Positions 22,618 through 32,967 of a DNA stretch of 64,000 bases are shown piece by piece. The stretch is from Neobacillus sp. PS3-34 (lineage in GTDB: Bacteria > Bacillota > Bacilli > Bacillales > Cytobacillaceae), in NCBI RefSeq assembly GCF_030915465.1, contig NZ_CP133267.1, forward strand, positions 806,001 through 870,000, given 5' to 3'. The position numbers and the translations under genes were made by a program. The stretch's first letter is position 1. Each line of letters starts with the position of its first letter. The notes under the pieces are model-generated. The model saw only the letters and a list, made by a program, of their open reading frames with translations. It ran no database searches and was not told the origin of the DNA.

Positions 22618-22938
22618 CTATCCACTAAAATCAATAATCGTCCCTTTGTATGGATGTTTCTCTGGTAGGTTTTCTGGGTGCTCTGAGGAACGAAGATTTT
22701 GATTTTTCTTACGTTCATTGCTGTTTTGCTGTGAACCATGTCCATCCTGATTTAATTCAGCCTGTCCTTTCTGTTCTTGCTTAACAACTGTTGAACGGGC
22801 TTGATCCTCTATCTTTTGCATCTCTAGGGCGGCATGATCATTTGCGATTTGCCCTCGATGCTGCAGCTGTTCCTGAATCTTCCCTGCTTCATAAGTTCTC
22901 GGCAATGCAATTTGCAATTCGACTAACTTGAGACTCAT
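22618..22938 (-). CDS. small hydrophilic protein between sigD and swrB, function unknown
   Basis: I do not recognise a characterised family. The ATG at 22938 gives 106 aa; GGTGAT lies just before it. There is no membrane segment or signal peptide. Residues 1-60 look helical (LQIALPRTYEAGKIQEQLQ), the middle is Gln/Asn/Lys-rich and low in complexity, and the protein ends in a compact HPYKGTIIDFSG motif. The LPRT...EAGK start and HPYKG...D end look like constrained ends on a variable linker. It is 10 bp from swrB and shares a likely transcript with sigD, so a motility role is an inference. Confidence 0.7.
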   Translation of the reverse strand: MSLKLVELQIALPRTYEAGKIQEQLQHRGQIANDHAALEMQKIEDQARSTVVKQEQKGQAELNQDGHGSQQNSNERKKNQNLRSSEHPENLPEKHPYKGTIIDFSG

Positions 22939-23017
22939 GCTATCACCCAATTTATGTATTCATTTTTCACTACAAAGAAAGGTATGGTCCATACTCCAAA
23001 TTGCCTCTCTTATTTTA

Positions 23018-23784
23018 TTAATGAATCGCTTTCTCCAGTGAGTGCCTCAGTTTAAAAAGGCCTTGGAGTGAATTTGCGAGATTCTCGAGGTTGACAGATT
23101 CATTACCTGTCCAATCTCTGTAAGCGTTAATTCTTCTTTATAAAATAGGCTGATGATCAGCTGTTCTTTGTCATTCAGGCTGCCAATCTGCCGGGATAGA
23201 TTTTCAAACAGTTCGTCCTTTAATAGCTTGTCTTCAGGAAGTTCAGCCTTGTCATCTTTTAAAATAAAAGATGCTCCATCCTTTTCATCCTGTTCTGACG
23301 GCTGTTCATCAATCGATAATACGTTCGCGTAAAAATGCTCATTCATTGTGGAACAAACCTCATCTTCCTCCATCCCCAATTCGCTGGCAATGTCTGCTGA
23401 TGTGACTGTTCCCATGTTCCGCTGTTCAAGCCGCTCTATGGCTGCTTCAATTTTTTTCGCCTTATCCCTTGTCGTTCTTGGTAGCCAATCTTCTTTTCTT
23501 AGGCCATCTATAATCGCGCCTCTGATTCGAAAGGAAGCGTAAGTATCAAATTTCAAATCCCTTGTGTAGTCGAATTTTTCAAGCGCATCGTACAGCCCTA
23601 TCATACCAAGGCTTTTCAAATCATCCCTGGATACATTTTTCGGCAAGCCGACCGATATTCGCTGAACATGGTAAGAGACGAGAGGCATATACTTTTTCAC
23701 TAGAAAGTTGCCTGCATTCGCATCCCTGGTATTAATCCATTTTTCCCAGTTCGATTGTTCTTCTGATGCAGAAGCCTGTACCAT
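23018..23784 (-). CDS. sigD: flagellar/motility sigma factor SigD (apparent frameshift near the C-terminus)
   Basis: FliA-type sigma-28 that transcribes flagellin, motors, chemoreceptors and autolysins. Region 2 (KFDTYASFRIRGAIIDGLRKEDWLPR) and region 4 (LTLTEIGQVMNLSTSRISQIHSKA) are intact. At 23059-23062 one base is missing from GGCC, truncating the uncorrected frame at 23047; the repaired end reads SKALFKLRHSLEKAIH and stops at 23018 (255 aa, 254 in B. subtilis). ATG 23784 follows AAGGAGGAG. It has its own promoter and lies behind a terminator. Confidence 0.93.
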
Positions 23785-23822
23785 TCTACTCCTCCTTATT
23801 GCTATCAATCTAACGGCACATC

Positions 23823-23842
23823 ATTATACTGCCATTATACCA
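23823..23842 (-). promoter_or_regulatory. promoter region of sigD
   Basis: On the minus strand TGGTATAAT (23842-23834) is a perfect extended -10, and a second TATAAT follows 5 bases later (23828-23823). No convincing -35 is visible. It lies about 50 bp upstream of sigD, downstream of the cheD-sigD terminator. Confidence 0.55.
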
Positions 23843-23907
23843 AATAATTGCCAGGGTAATAGAAGCTTCATATTTCCTATTTTTTGAATAGCGCAAGCGC
23901 TAGTTTA

Positions 23908-23943
23908 TAGAAAACAAGCCACTCTCCCGCAGAAGAATGGCTT
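23908..23943 (-). terminator. hairpin terminator between cheD and sigD
   Basis: A 12-bp stem including two G-U pairs (AAGCCAUUCUUC / GGAGAGUGGCUU) closed by a UGCG tetraloop and followed by GUUUUCU on the minus strand, 30 bases after the cheD stop. Confidence 0.75.
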
Positions 23944-23973
23944 TGGCGATCCTAAAAGCAAACGGGTTAAAAG

Positions 23974-24469
23974 CTAAATTTCATGAGTACCTTTGTTAAC
24001 GGTCCGAACCATTAAACTCCCTTTTCTCGGATCAAATTCAATTGTTCGTCCGCTGTTTCCGCCAACATCTTCTGCCAGAATAGGGATTCTTAGCTTCTCC
24101 AATTCACTTTTGACAGCTTCGACATTTCTACGCCAATTCTCATCATGTCACTCCCTGATGTAAATTGGAACATTTGAGCGCCTCCAGCTATCTTAGCTGT
24201 AAGTGACGCGGTTCTTGCCCCTTTTTCTTTAAGCATGGAAACAAGCTGAACTAACGCAGTATCTGCATATTTAGCCTGGTTAAATTCCTCCTGTTTCGCA
24301 AGACTCGACGTTGGCAGCATAATATGGGCAAGCCGGCGATTTCCCTCGCCAAATCGTATAAAACCACTCCAACACATGACCCCAGCCCTGAGGTCCTAAT
24401 TAAATCTGGAGCTTTCACAAGTTTCACATCAGCAATGCCTACTTTGACAACATTTAGGCATTTATCCAT
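23974..24469 (-). CDS. cheD: chemoreceptor glutamine deamidase CheD (two apparent frameshifts)
   Basis: Deamidates glutamines of chemoreceptors and is the CheC partner in adaptation. ATG 24469 overlaps the cheC stop by 8 bases. The first part reads [33 protein letters not shown] with the active Cys in GLGSCVGV; the second part has LAHIMLP (His) and [10 protein letters not shown]. One base is missing near 24332 (expected GGCCGGC) and one near 24129-24134. Repair extends the protein through [15 protein letters not shown] to VNKGTHEI, 165 aa (166 in B. subtilis). Confidence 0.9.
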
Positions 24470-25103
24470 TTTCTTTAACTCCGAGTGATTTAAAAATCGT
24501 CCTAAAGGAATCAGGATCAGGAAGCATAAAGAAATGACCCCTAACTGTACCAGCCGCCTCAACAATATCTTCTTTGAAAGCAGTATCGATGACTATGGCA
24601 AAATCACTGACTTGAGAATGCTCCATTAAGCCAGAACTAATGATTGCTCCTACCATATCGATGCTTAATGCAGGAACAGATGGATATAATGATAAATTCG
24701 TAAAATCCGATAATGCCGATAAATACGAACCAATTAATATATTGCCCAGTTCCTGCAGTGCTGAAAGTGCAATTTCGTTATACGGTAAATTTGAAAAGGA
24801 AAATTCCTCTTTTCCGATCATTTGCTGGATAAAATTCTCTGCCTGGGAAAGGGGCAGGATAAAGAACATATTACCAGGCGCTTCTCCCTCGATTCTTAGA
24901 AAAACGCTGGCTGCGGTATTCTCGGAGCCCCCTGCCATTTCTACCATTTCATCAAAGGATACAATTTGTACATTCGGTACATTCATTTCGATTTTTTTAT
25001 TTAAGAGCTTGGATAAAGCGGTAGCCGCATTTCCAGCTCCGATATTTCCTATTTCTTTTAGTAAATCAAGGTGTATTGACGAAAATTGATTAATAAATCC
25101 CAT
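24462..25103 (-). CDS. cheC: CheY-P phosphatase CheC
   Basis: Dephosphorylates CheY-P and controls CheD. The two pseudo-symmetric active-site helices are both present: LKEIGNIGAGNAATALSKLL (about residue 16) and LQELGNILIGSYLSALS (about residue 115), each with the catalytic Glu/Asn pair. 213 aa is family length. It lies between cheW and cheD, the Bacillus order. Confidence 0.96.
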   Translation of the reverse strand: MGFINQFSSIHLDLLKEIGNIGAGNAATALSKLLNKKIEMNVPNVQIVSFDEMVEMAGGSENTAASVFLRIEGEAPGNMFFILPLSQAENFIQQMIGKEEFSFSNLPYNEIALSALQELGNILIGSYLSALSDFTNLSLYPSVPALSIDMVGAIISSGLMEHSQVSDFAIVIDTAFKEDIVEAAGTVRGHFFMLPDPDSFRTIFKSLGVKENG

Positions 25104-25113
25104 ATGTTCACCT

Positions 25114-25581
25114 TTATCCCTCAGTTCCTATGGGACCCTCCAGTTTATCATTCAGTACCTTGGAAAGATCAAGGAGTATTAACAGCCTTTTCTCAATTTT
25201 CACGACGCCATTTATGTATGGTGTATCCATTCCCCCAACAATCACAGGCGGAGGTTCAATTGAATCAGCACTCACATCAAGGACATCATTTGCAGAGTCC
25301 ACAATGAGGCCAACTTCCATTTCGTCCAGCGCCGCGATTATAACTCTGGTGCTGTCAGTAAATGCCTCTTCATCGATTTGAAATCTTTTCCGCAAATCGA
25401 TAATTGGCGTTACCACTCCCCGTAAATTAATGACGCCCTTTACAAATGGAATGGTTCCTGGGACACGCGTAATATGCTGTACTTTTTCAATGGATCGCAC
25501 CTGGTTCACGGGTATAGCGTATTCTTTATCCTTTAATTGAAAAACGATAATTTTAACATCCGAAGTCAATGTTTCAGTCAC
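25114..25581 (-). CDS. cheW: chemotaxis coupling protein CheW
   Basis: Scaffold linking chemoreceptors to CheA. The 155-residue protein is a single CheW beta-barrel domain: KIIVFQLKDKEYAIPVNQVRSIEKV at the N-terminus, then PGTIPFVKGVINLRGVVTPIIDLRKRF, and GLIVDSANDVLDV. The start is GTG with GGGGTGG upstream. It follows cheA by 38 bp. Confidence 0.96.
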   Translation of the reverse strand: MTETLTSDVKIIVFQLKDKEYAIPVNQVRSIEKVQHITRVPGTIPFVKGVINLRGVVTPIIDLRKRFQIDEEAFTDSTRVIIAALDEMEVGLIVDSANDVLDVSADSIEPPPVIVGGMDTPYINGVVKIEKRLLILLDLSKVLNDKLEGPIGTEG

Positions 25582-25619
25582 TATGGTCCACCCCTATACA
25601 ATCATTTTCATAAACAGAT

Positions 25620-27670
25620 TTATTTAATCAGTGCATTGCAATCCACTATTAGTGCAACCTGTCCGTCTCCGAGAATAGTGGCACCTGATATAGCAAATAT
25701 ATTGGATAGATAATTTCCTAGCGATTTAAGAACCACTTCCTGCTGGCCAATAAATGAATCAACCACAAGGCCTGCCATTTTATCCCCTTTTCTGACGATT
25801 ACAACGGAATAATAGCCATCAGCCTCTTTATGCACAGGCACTTCGAATAATTCCTTCAAGAATAAAAGCGGAACAACCTTGCCCCTGAAATCAATTACTT
25901 TTTGGTTATGTGCATTTAATATTTCTTCTTTTTTAATGATAGCTGTCTCAATGATGGATGAAAGAGGAATTGCGAATTTCTCTTTTTGAATTTCGACAAG
26001 CATTACTGAAATAATGGATAGGGTTAACGGAAGCTGGATAGAAAAAATCGAGCCTCTCCCAAGTTCCGAATCGATTGTTACCGTCCCACCCAGAGATTCG
26101 ATCGTATTTTTTACTACATCAAGGCCAACCCCTCGCCCTGAAATATCTGAAATTTTTTCGGCTGTTGAAAATCCGGAGGCAAAGATTAAACCAAAAACTT
26201 GTTTATCTGTTAATGACCCAGCTTCCTTTTCCGATATAATTCCATTCTTGATGGCTTTTTTGAGGACTCGGTCCCTGCTTATTCCTGCTCCATCGTCTTC
26301 TATATCAATAAAGACATGGTTGCCGCTGTGATATGCCTTTAATAAGACAGTTCCCTCTTCATTCTTTCCATTTGCCCTTCTGACATCAGGTGTTTCTATT
26401 CCATGGTCCATTGCATTCCGAAGAAGGTGGACAAGCGGATCGCCAATTTCATCGATAACAGTCCTGTCGAGTTCGGTTTCTGCACCAATGATTTCGAGAT
26501 TGATTTTTTTATTAAGATCCCGGCCAGCTGTCGGACCATCCGTGGGAATCGGTTAAAGACCGTTTCAATCGGCACCATGCGCATATTAAGAATAATATTC
26601 TGTAAATCACCAGAAATCCTGGACATACGTTCAACTGTTTCGTTTAGCTCCTGATTTTTAAGCTCGCTGGATATTTGTTCAAGGCGCCCGCGATCAATAA
26701 CCAGTTCTTCAAAAAGATTCATTAATATATCCAGTCTCTCAATATTTACCCGAATCGTTTTGCTGCCGGCATTCGCTTGTTTTCCATTGGCGTTCTTTGA
26801 GCTCTCATCTTTTTTATCTTCTGACAGCGCCGCGTCTGCTGTTGAAACTATGACCGTTTCCTGTACAGGAATTTCAGCAATTTCTTCTTCTTTTACACGG
26901 AGGTCCTGTGTTGAAATAAGACTGGCTTCAGCTTTTTCAACCTCGGAAACATTTAGGATAGCTCGTTCAATTACACTGCCTTCCTCCTTTGAAACGAGGG
27001 TAACAGTAAATGTTGTATCAAATTGTTCTTCCTCCAGCTGATCGACAGGGGGAGTAGCCTTAATCACTTCACCCAGCCTTTCAATCGCTTCGAAAATCAT
27101 ATAAACACGTGCAGCCTTCAACAAACAGTCTTCTCTTAAGGAAATAGTAATTTCATATGGAAAGAATCCCTGTTCTCTTGATTGCTGCAAAACGGTCAAT
27201 TCAAATTCATCGTAAACACCAATAGATGGTTTGTTTAAAACTGCTAAAGAGGATGCAGCTTCTGCTTGTGAAATAATTTGGGCAGGACTTTCGCCACTCT
27301 CAATAAGTTTTAATTTCCGAACAGCTTCCGAAACATCCCTTTTCCCGTCCCCACCTTCTGAGATGGAAAGAATCATAGCTTCCAAATCATCGACAGCAAG
27401 AAATACAACGTCTAACAATTCAGGTGTAACAGAAATTTTTGAATGGCGGATACCATCCAATACATTTTCCATTTGATGGGTTAAGCTAGCCAAATCTTCG
27501 TAGCCCATCGTCGCTGACATTCCCTTCAGGGTATGTGCAGAACGAAAAATTTCATTCACGATCGCCAGATTTTCCGGATTTTTTTCCAATTCCAGCAAAT
27601 GCTCATTACAAGCCTGCAAATGCTCCTTGCTTTCTTCAATAAACACTTCTAAATATTGGCTCATTTCCAT
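25620..27670 (-). CDS. cheA: chemotaxis histidine kinase CheA (one apparent frameshift)
   Basis: Autophosphorylates and passes phosphate to CheY and CheB. P1 HPt domain with the phospho-His in RSAHTLKGMSATMGY (about residue 46), P2 (about 165-255), a linker, P3 dimerisation, P4 kinase (N box HLLRNAMDHG, G1 DDGAGI, G2 GRGVGLDVV) and P5 CheW-like. The frame is lost at 26522-26525, where GGCC lacks one C; restoring it gives VRQLARDLNKKINLEIIGAETELDRTVIDEIGDPLVH. Repaired length 683 aa (672 in B. subtilis). Confidence 0.94.
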
Positions 27671-27691
27671 GTGCCCTACACCCCTCGGATA

Positions 27692-28795
27692 TTAAACATA
27701 TTTCATAATTGCGTCGGCAATGTCCTCTACATTTTGCACTTCGTCGATTAATTTTGTTGCAAAAGCTGCTTTTGGCATCCCATAAACGATAGAGGTTTCT
27801 TCCGATTCAACAATGGCCATAACATTGCCCCGATTTTTCAACTCGATTATCCCTTTTGTTCCATCTGCTCCCATTCCTGTCATAATAACAGCAATTTTCG
27901 CATATTCCTGTTGGCTGCCTGCAGATTTAAATAAAATATCCACCGAAGGGCGATGCCCATTTTCAGGTGGTGACTGGTCAAGCTGAACAGCAAGCCTGGA
28001 GGCTTCAGCTGTTCGGATTTTTAAATGGTATCCCCCAGGTGCGATGTAAGCAGTCCCATTTTGAAGCAGCTCACCATCCTCAGCCTCTTTTACAGCAATC
28101 TGGGACAGTGCATCCATTCTCGCTGCAAGGGATTTGGTAAAGCCTGGAGGCATATGCTGCACTACCAGAATAGGTGCCTTGATGTCTGCAGGAAATTTGG
28201 TCAATACGTTTTGCAAAGCACGTGGTCCCCCTGTAGATGTACCAATGCAAATGAGTTTCTTAGCTGCCGGTTTCCATTTCATGTTTGCGATTGGCCGTTT
28301 CGACGAGCTTGCCTTTAGGTCTATTTTACTATATTCTTCAGCATGCAGCTCAGTTCTTTTTTTGACAGGGGTTTTATTTAAAAGGTTTTTAATATTGGCT
28401 TTACTGGCAGAGATAACCTTTTCAATGAGTTCTTTTCCGACTTTTTGAAGATCCAGGGAAATCGCACCCGAAGGCTTGGCTATAAAATCAACCGCACCGT
28501 ATTGCATGGCAAGGAAAGTATTTTCTGCGCCTTCTTTTGTTGTACTTGAAAGCATTACAACTGGAACAGGAGCCTCTTTCATAATCAGCTTTAATGCCTC
28601 CAGCCCATCTAATACCGGCATCTCCACGTCCATCGTAACAACATCAGGCGTTAATTCTTTTATTTTTTTAAGTGCGTCCTCGCCATTTCTCGCTGTTCCT
28701 ACAATTTCTATTCGTGCAGAAACGGATAGAATATCCTGGATCAGCTTCCTCATAAATGCTGAATCATCGACGATTAAGGTCTTGATTTTATCCAT
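27692..28795 (-). CDS. cheB: protein-glutamate methylesterase CheB
   Basis: Response regulator with a C-terminal esterase that demethylates and deamidates receptors. Receiver domain: LIVDDSAFMRKL and the phospho-Asp in TMDVEMPVLDG (about residue 54), with the conserved SSTT and KPSG. Esterase triad: Ser in IGTSTGGPRAL, His in VVQHMPPGFTKSLA, Asp in MTGMGADGTKG. 367 aa, complete. First of the cheB-cheA-cheW-cheC-cheD block. Confidence 0.97.
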   Translation of the reverse strand: MDKIKTLIVDDSAFMRKLIQDILSVSARIEIVGTARNGEDALKKIKELTPDVVTMDVEMPVLDGLEALKLIMKEAPVPVVMLSSTTKEGAENTFLAMQYGAVDFIAKPSGAISLDLQKVGKELIEKVISASKANIKNLLNKTPVKKRTELHAEEYSKIDLKASSSKRPIANMKWKPAAKKLICIGTSTGGPRALQNVLTKFPADIKAPILVVQHMPPGFTKSLAARMDALSQIAVKEAEDGELLQNGTAYIAPGGYHLKIRTAEASRLAVQLDQSPPENGHRPSVDILFKSAGSQQEYAKIAVIMTGMGADGTKGIIELKNRGNVMAIVESEETSIVYGMPKAAFATKLIDEVQNVEDIADAIMKYV

Positions 28796-28803
28796 TTGAT
28801 ATC

Positions 28804-29667
28804 CTACCTTTCAAAAAGAAATTTCTTTAACTTTGAAACAAAGGAAATAGAAGAGGATGATGGAATCTCCGGCACACTGCTTTGTTTATACTGTTCCGTT
28901 ATCTCTAACATAGCCCTTGAGGCAGGAGATTTCGGATTAAAATCCAGAAAAGGAATTTGCCTGGCAACTGCCTGCTGCAGGGAACGATCTTCAGGAAGAA
29001 TCCCAAGTGAAGCTGCTTCCCGATCTAAAAACCGTTTTAACACATTACCCAACCTCTGCAATGTTTCTCTGCCCTCTTTAATGGATTCGGCTTTATTGGC
29101 TATTAGATAAAAAGGAAGCGAGGGATTAACGAGATGAAGGTACTTCATCGTTGCATACGCATCCATCAGGGATGTCGGTTCAGGTGTTGTCACAACAAAA
29201 ATTTCATCGACGGAAAGAAGAAATTTTAAGGACTCTTCATTAATACCTGCTCCCATATCGAAGATAACAAAGTCATATGCTTCCAAAAGGGTATGCAATT
29301 CGCCAATCAGGATGGCCACTTGCTTTTCTTCCATTTTAACCAGCTGGGAAAGCCCAGACCCACCTGCAATATACTTTAGCCCTCCACCGTCCAAAACAAC
29401 ATCCCTTAGATGAGCCTCTCCGGATAGATAATCAACAATCGATTTAGCAGATGTTTTTCCCATTAGAATGTCTATATTGCCCATCCCGATATCCATATCA
29501 ATTAGTAGTACAGATGAACCGCTCTTGCATAAGGACAAGGAGAAATTTAGGGAAAAATTCGACTTTCCCACTCCTCCTTTTCCACTTACAACAGCAATCG
29601 CTTTCGTATTGGTCCGGTTTTCCTGCGCAATCAATTTTAAACGTAAGCTCTCTGCCTGGTCATTCAT
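28804..29667 (-). CDS. flhG: MinD-like ATPase FlhG (YlxH)
   Basis: ParA/MinD-type ATPase controlling flagellar number and pattern, partner of FlhF. Deviant Walker A AVVSGKGGVGKSNFSLNF near residue 25, LIDMDIGMGNID (Walker A'), FVIFDMGAGI (Walker B) and a C-terminal amphipathic end (ISFVSKLKKFLF) that could bind membrane. 287 aa. It begins one base after the flhF stop. Confidence 0.94.
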   Translation of the reverse strand: MNDQAESLRLKLIAQENRTNTKAIAVVSGKGGVGKSNFSLNFSLSLCKSGSSVLLIDMDIGMGNIDILMGKTSAKSIVDYLSGEAHLRDVVLDGGGLKYIAGGSGLSQLVKMEEKQVAILIGELHTLLEAYDFVIFDMGAGINEESLKFLLSVDEIFVVTTPEPTSLMDAYATMKYLHLVNPSLPFYLIANKAESIKEGRETLQRLGNVLKRFLDREAASLGILPEDRSLQQAVARQIPFLDFNPKSPASRAMLEITEQYKQSSVPEIPSSSSISFVSKLKKFLFER

Positions 29668-29668
29668 G

Positions 29669-30843
29669 CTACTCGACCCCTAGTAATAAATTAATTAGGA
29701 CTTCAGGGTTTGCAGACGTCATATCATCCGGCACATTTTGCCCATTCGTCACATATGACACTCCGATTTGATGATCCTTTATCATATTGATCATCGGTCC
29801 ATAGACAGAAGTTTCATCTGCTTTCGTAAAAATTAATTTATTAATATTAACGATTGAAAATTGCCGATAAATTTGCTCCATATCCTTTTGTTTGGCAGTC
29901 AGCGATAATACAAGAAATGTCTCCATATCCTTGTTAAAATCTATTATTTTTTGCAAATCCTCAACATACTGCTTGTTTCTGAAATTTCGGCCTGCCGTAT
30001 CTATGAGAACAATATCGTAATCCTCAAATTTTTGGGAAGCCTCTTTAAAATCATCAATGTTATAACATACCTCAAGTGGTACATTTAAGATTTTTGCATA
30101 AGTTTTTAATTGCTCTATCGCACCAATTCGGTAAGTGTCGGTAGTAATAAAAGCAACCTTCTTTTTATATTTTATGACACAGTCGGCAGCAATTTTAGCT
30201 AGAGTAGTAGTTTTGCCGACTCCTGTGGCCCTACGACGTTGATAAACTTTTTTGTGAATGAAAGCCCGCCAAAGTCGGTATCGCTTAAAAAAGCCTGCAG
30301 ATCTTCACGAAACCAGGAAGTGATTTCCTTGCTATCACTTTTCTGTCCTCTCATATACCACTTCTCCAGTAATAAACCCAGGAAATGCTCCTGTAGTTGG
30401 TGCGAGAATTCCTGCTCCTCCATCAATTGCTGAATATCCATTATTTGCTCAGGATAACTCCCTTTCGACGCGTCATTACCGGACCGCTCTGTTTTTATAA
30501 GTTTCTTAATTTCACTCAATTCTTTTAACAAATCATCTGGTACATTTGGAGCTGCTGCTTCCGGGTTTGCAAACAGCCTGGAAAAATCAGTTTTTCCAGG
30601 TGTTTCTTTTACTGACGGACCTTGAGGTGCTTTCTTTTTTTCCTTTATAACAGGCCTGCTGTCCTGCTTTGTCGCAGGATCTACAGCAGCAATAACCTCG
30701 AAGTTCTTTTTCCTAAAAAAGCCTAAGAAACCGCCTGTTTCTATCACTCTTGAGTTTAATATGACTGCGTCATTGCCTAATTCAGCACGTACCAGCCTCA
30801 TTGCTTCCGGCATGGAAGCAGCCGTGAATTTATTTATTTTCAT
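29669..30843 (-). CDS. flhF: flagellar SRP-like GTPase FlhF (one apparent frameshift)
   Basis: SRP-family GTPase placing flagella. The N-terminal B domain (MKINKFTAASMPEAMRLVRAELGNDAVILNSR) and N domain are intact; the frame breaks at 30228-30232, inside the P-loop, where one base is missing from a GGGCCC context. Repair gives [17 protein letters not shown], then DTYRIGAIEQLKTYA, IDTAGRNFRN and FTKADE. Length 391 aa (366 in B. subtilis). Its ATG overlaps the flhA stop (ATGA). Confidence 0.93.
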
Positions 30844-32876
30844 TCAATATTCACCACCCCAACACTTTGTACCTCTACGTTTGCTTCCAGTTCATTGTAA
30901 GACAAAATTGGCATTTTTGGAAAATATCTTTCTGTCAATTGTCTAACATACATTCTTACTGCTGGAGAGCAAAGGATAATTGGTGATTGTTCCATTAGCG
31001 AAAGTTGCTCAGCCTGTCCTGCCACCGATTCCAAAATATTTTGAGAAACAGAAGGATCCAGCGATAAATAATTTCCATGCTCTGTCTGCTGGATGCTGTC
31101 TGCAATTGCCTTTTCAATCCTACCCGACAAAGTCATTACCTTTAATGTATCTCCCTGTCCGGCATATTGATTGGTTATTTGCCGTGCAAGAGCCTGTCTG
31201 ACATATTCGCATAGGATATCCGAATCTGAGGTCACCTTTGCGAAATCTGCCAAGGTCTCAAAAATAACAGGCAGGTTTCGTATAGACACACTTTCTTTTA
31301 GCAGCTTTGCCAATACTTTTTGAACCTCTCCTACTGACAGCGGATTTGGTGTAACTTCCTCAACTAAAATTGGATAGCTTTCTTTTAAATGGTCGATAAG
31401 CTGTTTCGTCTCTTGCCTTCCCAGTAAATCACTGGCATTGGCTTTAATCGCTTCGGTAATATGCGTTGATACAACCGAAGGGGGATCTACAACCGTATAA
31501 CCGAATATTTCTGCCTGTTCCTTCATTTCATCTGTTATCCACTTAGCTGGGAGCCCAAAGGAAGGTTCTATTGTATCGATACCTTCTATTGAATCATCCT
31601 CAATACCTGGGCTCATCGCTAAATAGTGGTCGAGCAATAGTTCCCCTCTTGCCATTTCGTTCCCTTTTATTTTCAGCCGATATTCATTTGGCTGAAGCTG
31701 AATATTATCGCGGATTCTGACCACTGGTATGACAAGGCCAAGCTCTATCGCAAGCTGCCTTCGGATCATAACAATCCGATCCAGTAAATCTCCGCCCTGA
31801 TTTGCATCGGCAAGAGGGATTAGCCCATAACCAAATTCGAATTCTATCGGATCTACATTAAGAAGGTTTACTACACTTTCAGGGCTTTTCATTTCATCTG
31901 TTTCAATTTCTTCTTCGATTTCCTGCAGCTGATCTTTATCCGTTTTTGGTGCTTTTGAGAACATATAGCCGCCAAATATGAGAAGGCCAGCTATCGGCAT
32001 TGTCAGCAAATCGTAAATGGGAGTAAAAAGCCCTAAAAAGAAAATCGTCCCTCCTGCTACATAAAGCATCTGCGGATAGGCAAGTAACTGGGAGGTAATA
32101 TCTTTACCAAGATTTCCATCGGAAGCAGCTCTTGTAACTACGATACCTGTCGCGGTAGAAATTAAAAGAGCAGGCACCTGGCTCACTATTCCATCCCCGA
32201 CTGACATTAATGAAAAATGTTTAGCAGCTTCAGCAACAGCCATTCCTTGCTGAAGTACTCCAATGATCATTCCGACAATCAGGTTAATCAGAACGATAAT
32301 GATTCCAGCAATAGCGTCACCTTTAACAAATTTACTGGCTCCATCCATCGCCCCATAGAAATCCGCTTCTTTTGATACCTTTTCCCGTCGTTCCCTAGCC
32401 TGATGTTCAGAAATCATTCCGGCATTTAAATCAGCATCAATGCTCATCTGCTTACCAGGCATGGCATCAAGGGTGAAGCGTGCCGCAACTTCAGAAACAC
32501 GCTCTGAACCTTTTGTGATGACGATAAACTGGATAATAATTAAAATCAGGAATAAAACAAGACCTACTACTACATTTCCCCCAACAACGAAGGTTCCAAA
32601 AGTTTCAACAACGTCTCCTGCATCGCCATGTGTTAAAATCGCCCTTGTAGTTGATACGTTTAAGCCGAGGCGAAATAATGTCAATAATAGGAGCAGCGAC
32701 GGAAACACTGAAAATTGGAGCGGTTCTGTCATGTTCATGGATATAAGCAAAACAAGCAGCGCCAAAGAAATATTCAAAATGATCAGAATGCTAAGGAGCC
32801 ATGTTGGAAATGGAATAATTAACATAGCCACTATTAAAATTACACTTAGCATTACCGTTAAATCTCTGGCTTTCAT
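30840..32876 (-). CDS. flhA: flagellar export gate protein FlhA
   Basis: Central ring of the type III export gate. About eight hydrophobic segments in residues 1-330 with FHIPEP family landmarks (LNISLALLVLLISM, FPSLLLLLTLFRLGLNVSTTR, DAMPGKQMSIDADLNAGMI), then the cytosolic domain beginning near residue 350 (NLLNVDPIEFEFGYGLIPLAD). 678 aa, complete. A GC-rich repeat lies between it and flhB upstream. Confidence 0.97.
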   Translation of the reverse strand: MKARDLTVMLSVILIVAMLIIPFPTWLLSILIILNISLALLVLLISMNMTEPLQFSVFPSLLLLLTLFRLGLNVSTTRAILTHGDAGDVVETFGTFVVGGNVVVGLVLFLILIIIQFIVITKGSERVSEVAARFTLDAMPGKQMSIDADLNAGMISEHQARERREKVSKEADFYGAMDGASKFVKGDAIAGIIIVLINLIVGMIIGVLQQGMAVAEAAKHFSLMSVGDGIVSQVPALLISTATGIVVTRAASDGNLGKDITSQLLAYPQMLYVAGGTIFFLGLFTPIYDLLTMPIAGLLIFGGYMFSKAPKTDKDQLQEIEEEIETDEMKSPESVVNLLNVDPIEFEFGYGLIPLADANQGGDLLDRIVMIRRQLAIELGLVIPVVRIRDNIQLQPNEYRLKIKGNEMARGELLLDHYLAMSPGIEDDSIEGIDTIEPSFGLPAKWITDEMKEQAEIFGYTVVDPPSVVSTHITEAIKANASDLLGRQETKQLIDHLKESYPILVEEVTPNPLSVGEVQKVLAKLLKESVSIRNLPVIFETLADFAKVTSDSDILCEYVRQALARQITNQYAGQGDTLKVMTLSGRIEKAIADSIQQTEHGNYLSLDPSVSQNILESVAGQAEQLSLMEQSPIILCSPAVRMYVRQLTERYFPKMPILSYNELEANVEVQSVGVVNIE

Positions 32877-32967
32877 CGCATTTCTCTCCTTATTCTCCAG
32901 TAACTAAAACACTTGGTGAATTATTAATTTTATGCTTTTTTCTAAAAGATTGTTGTTTTTAGTAATA

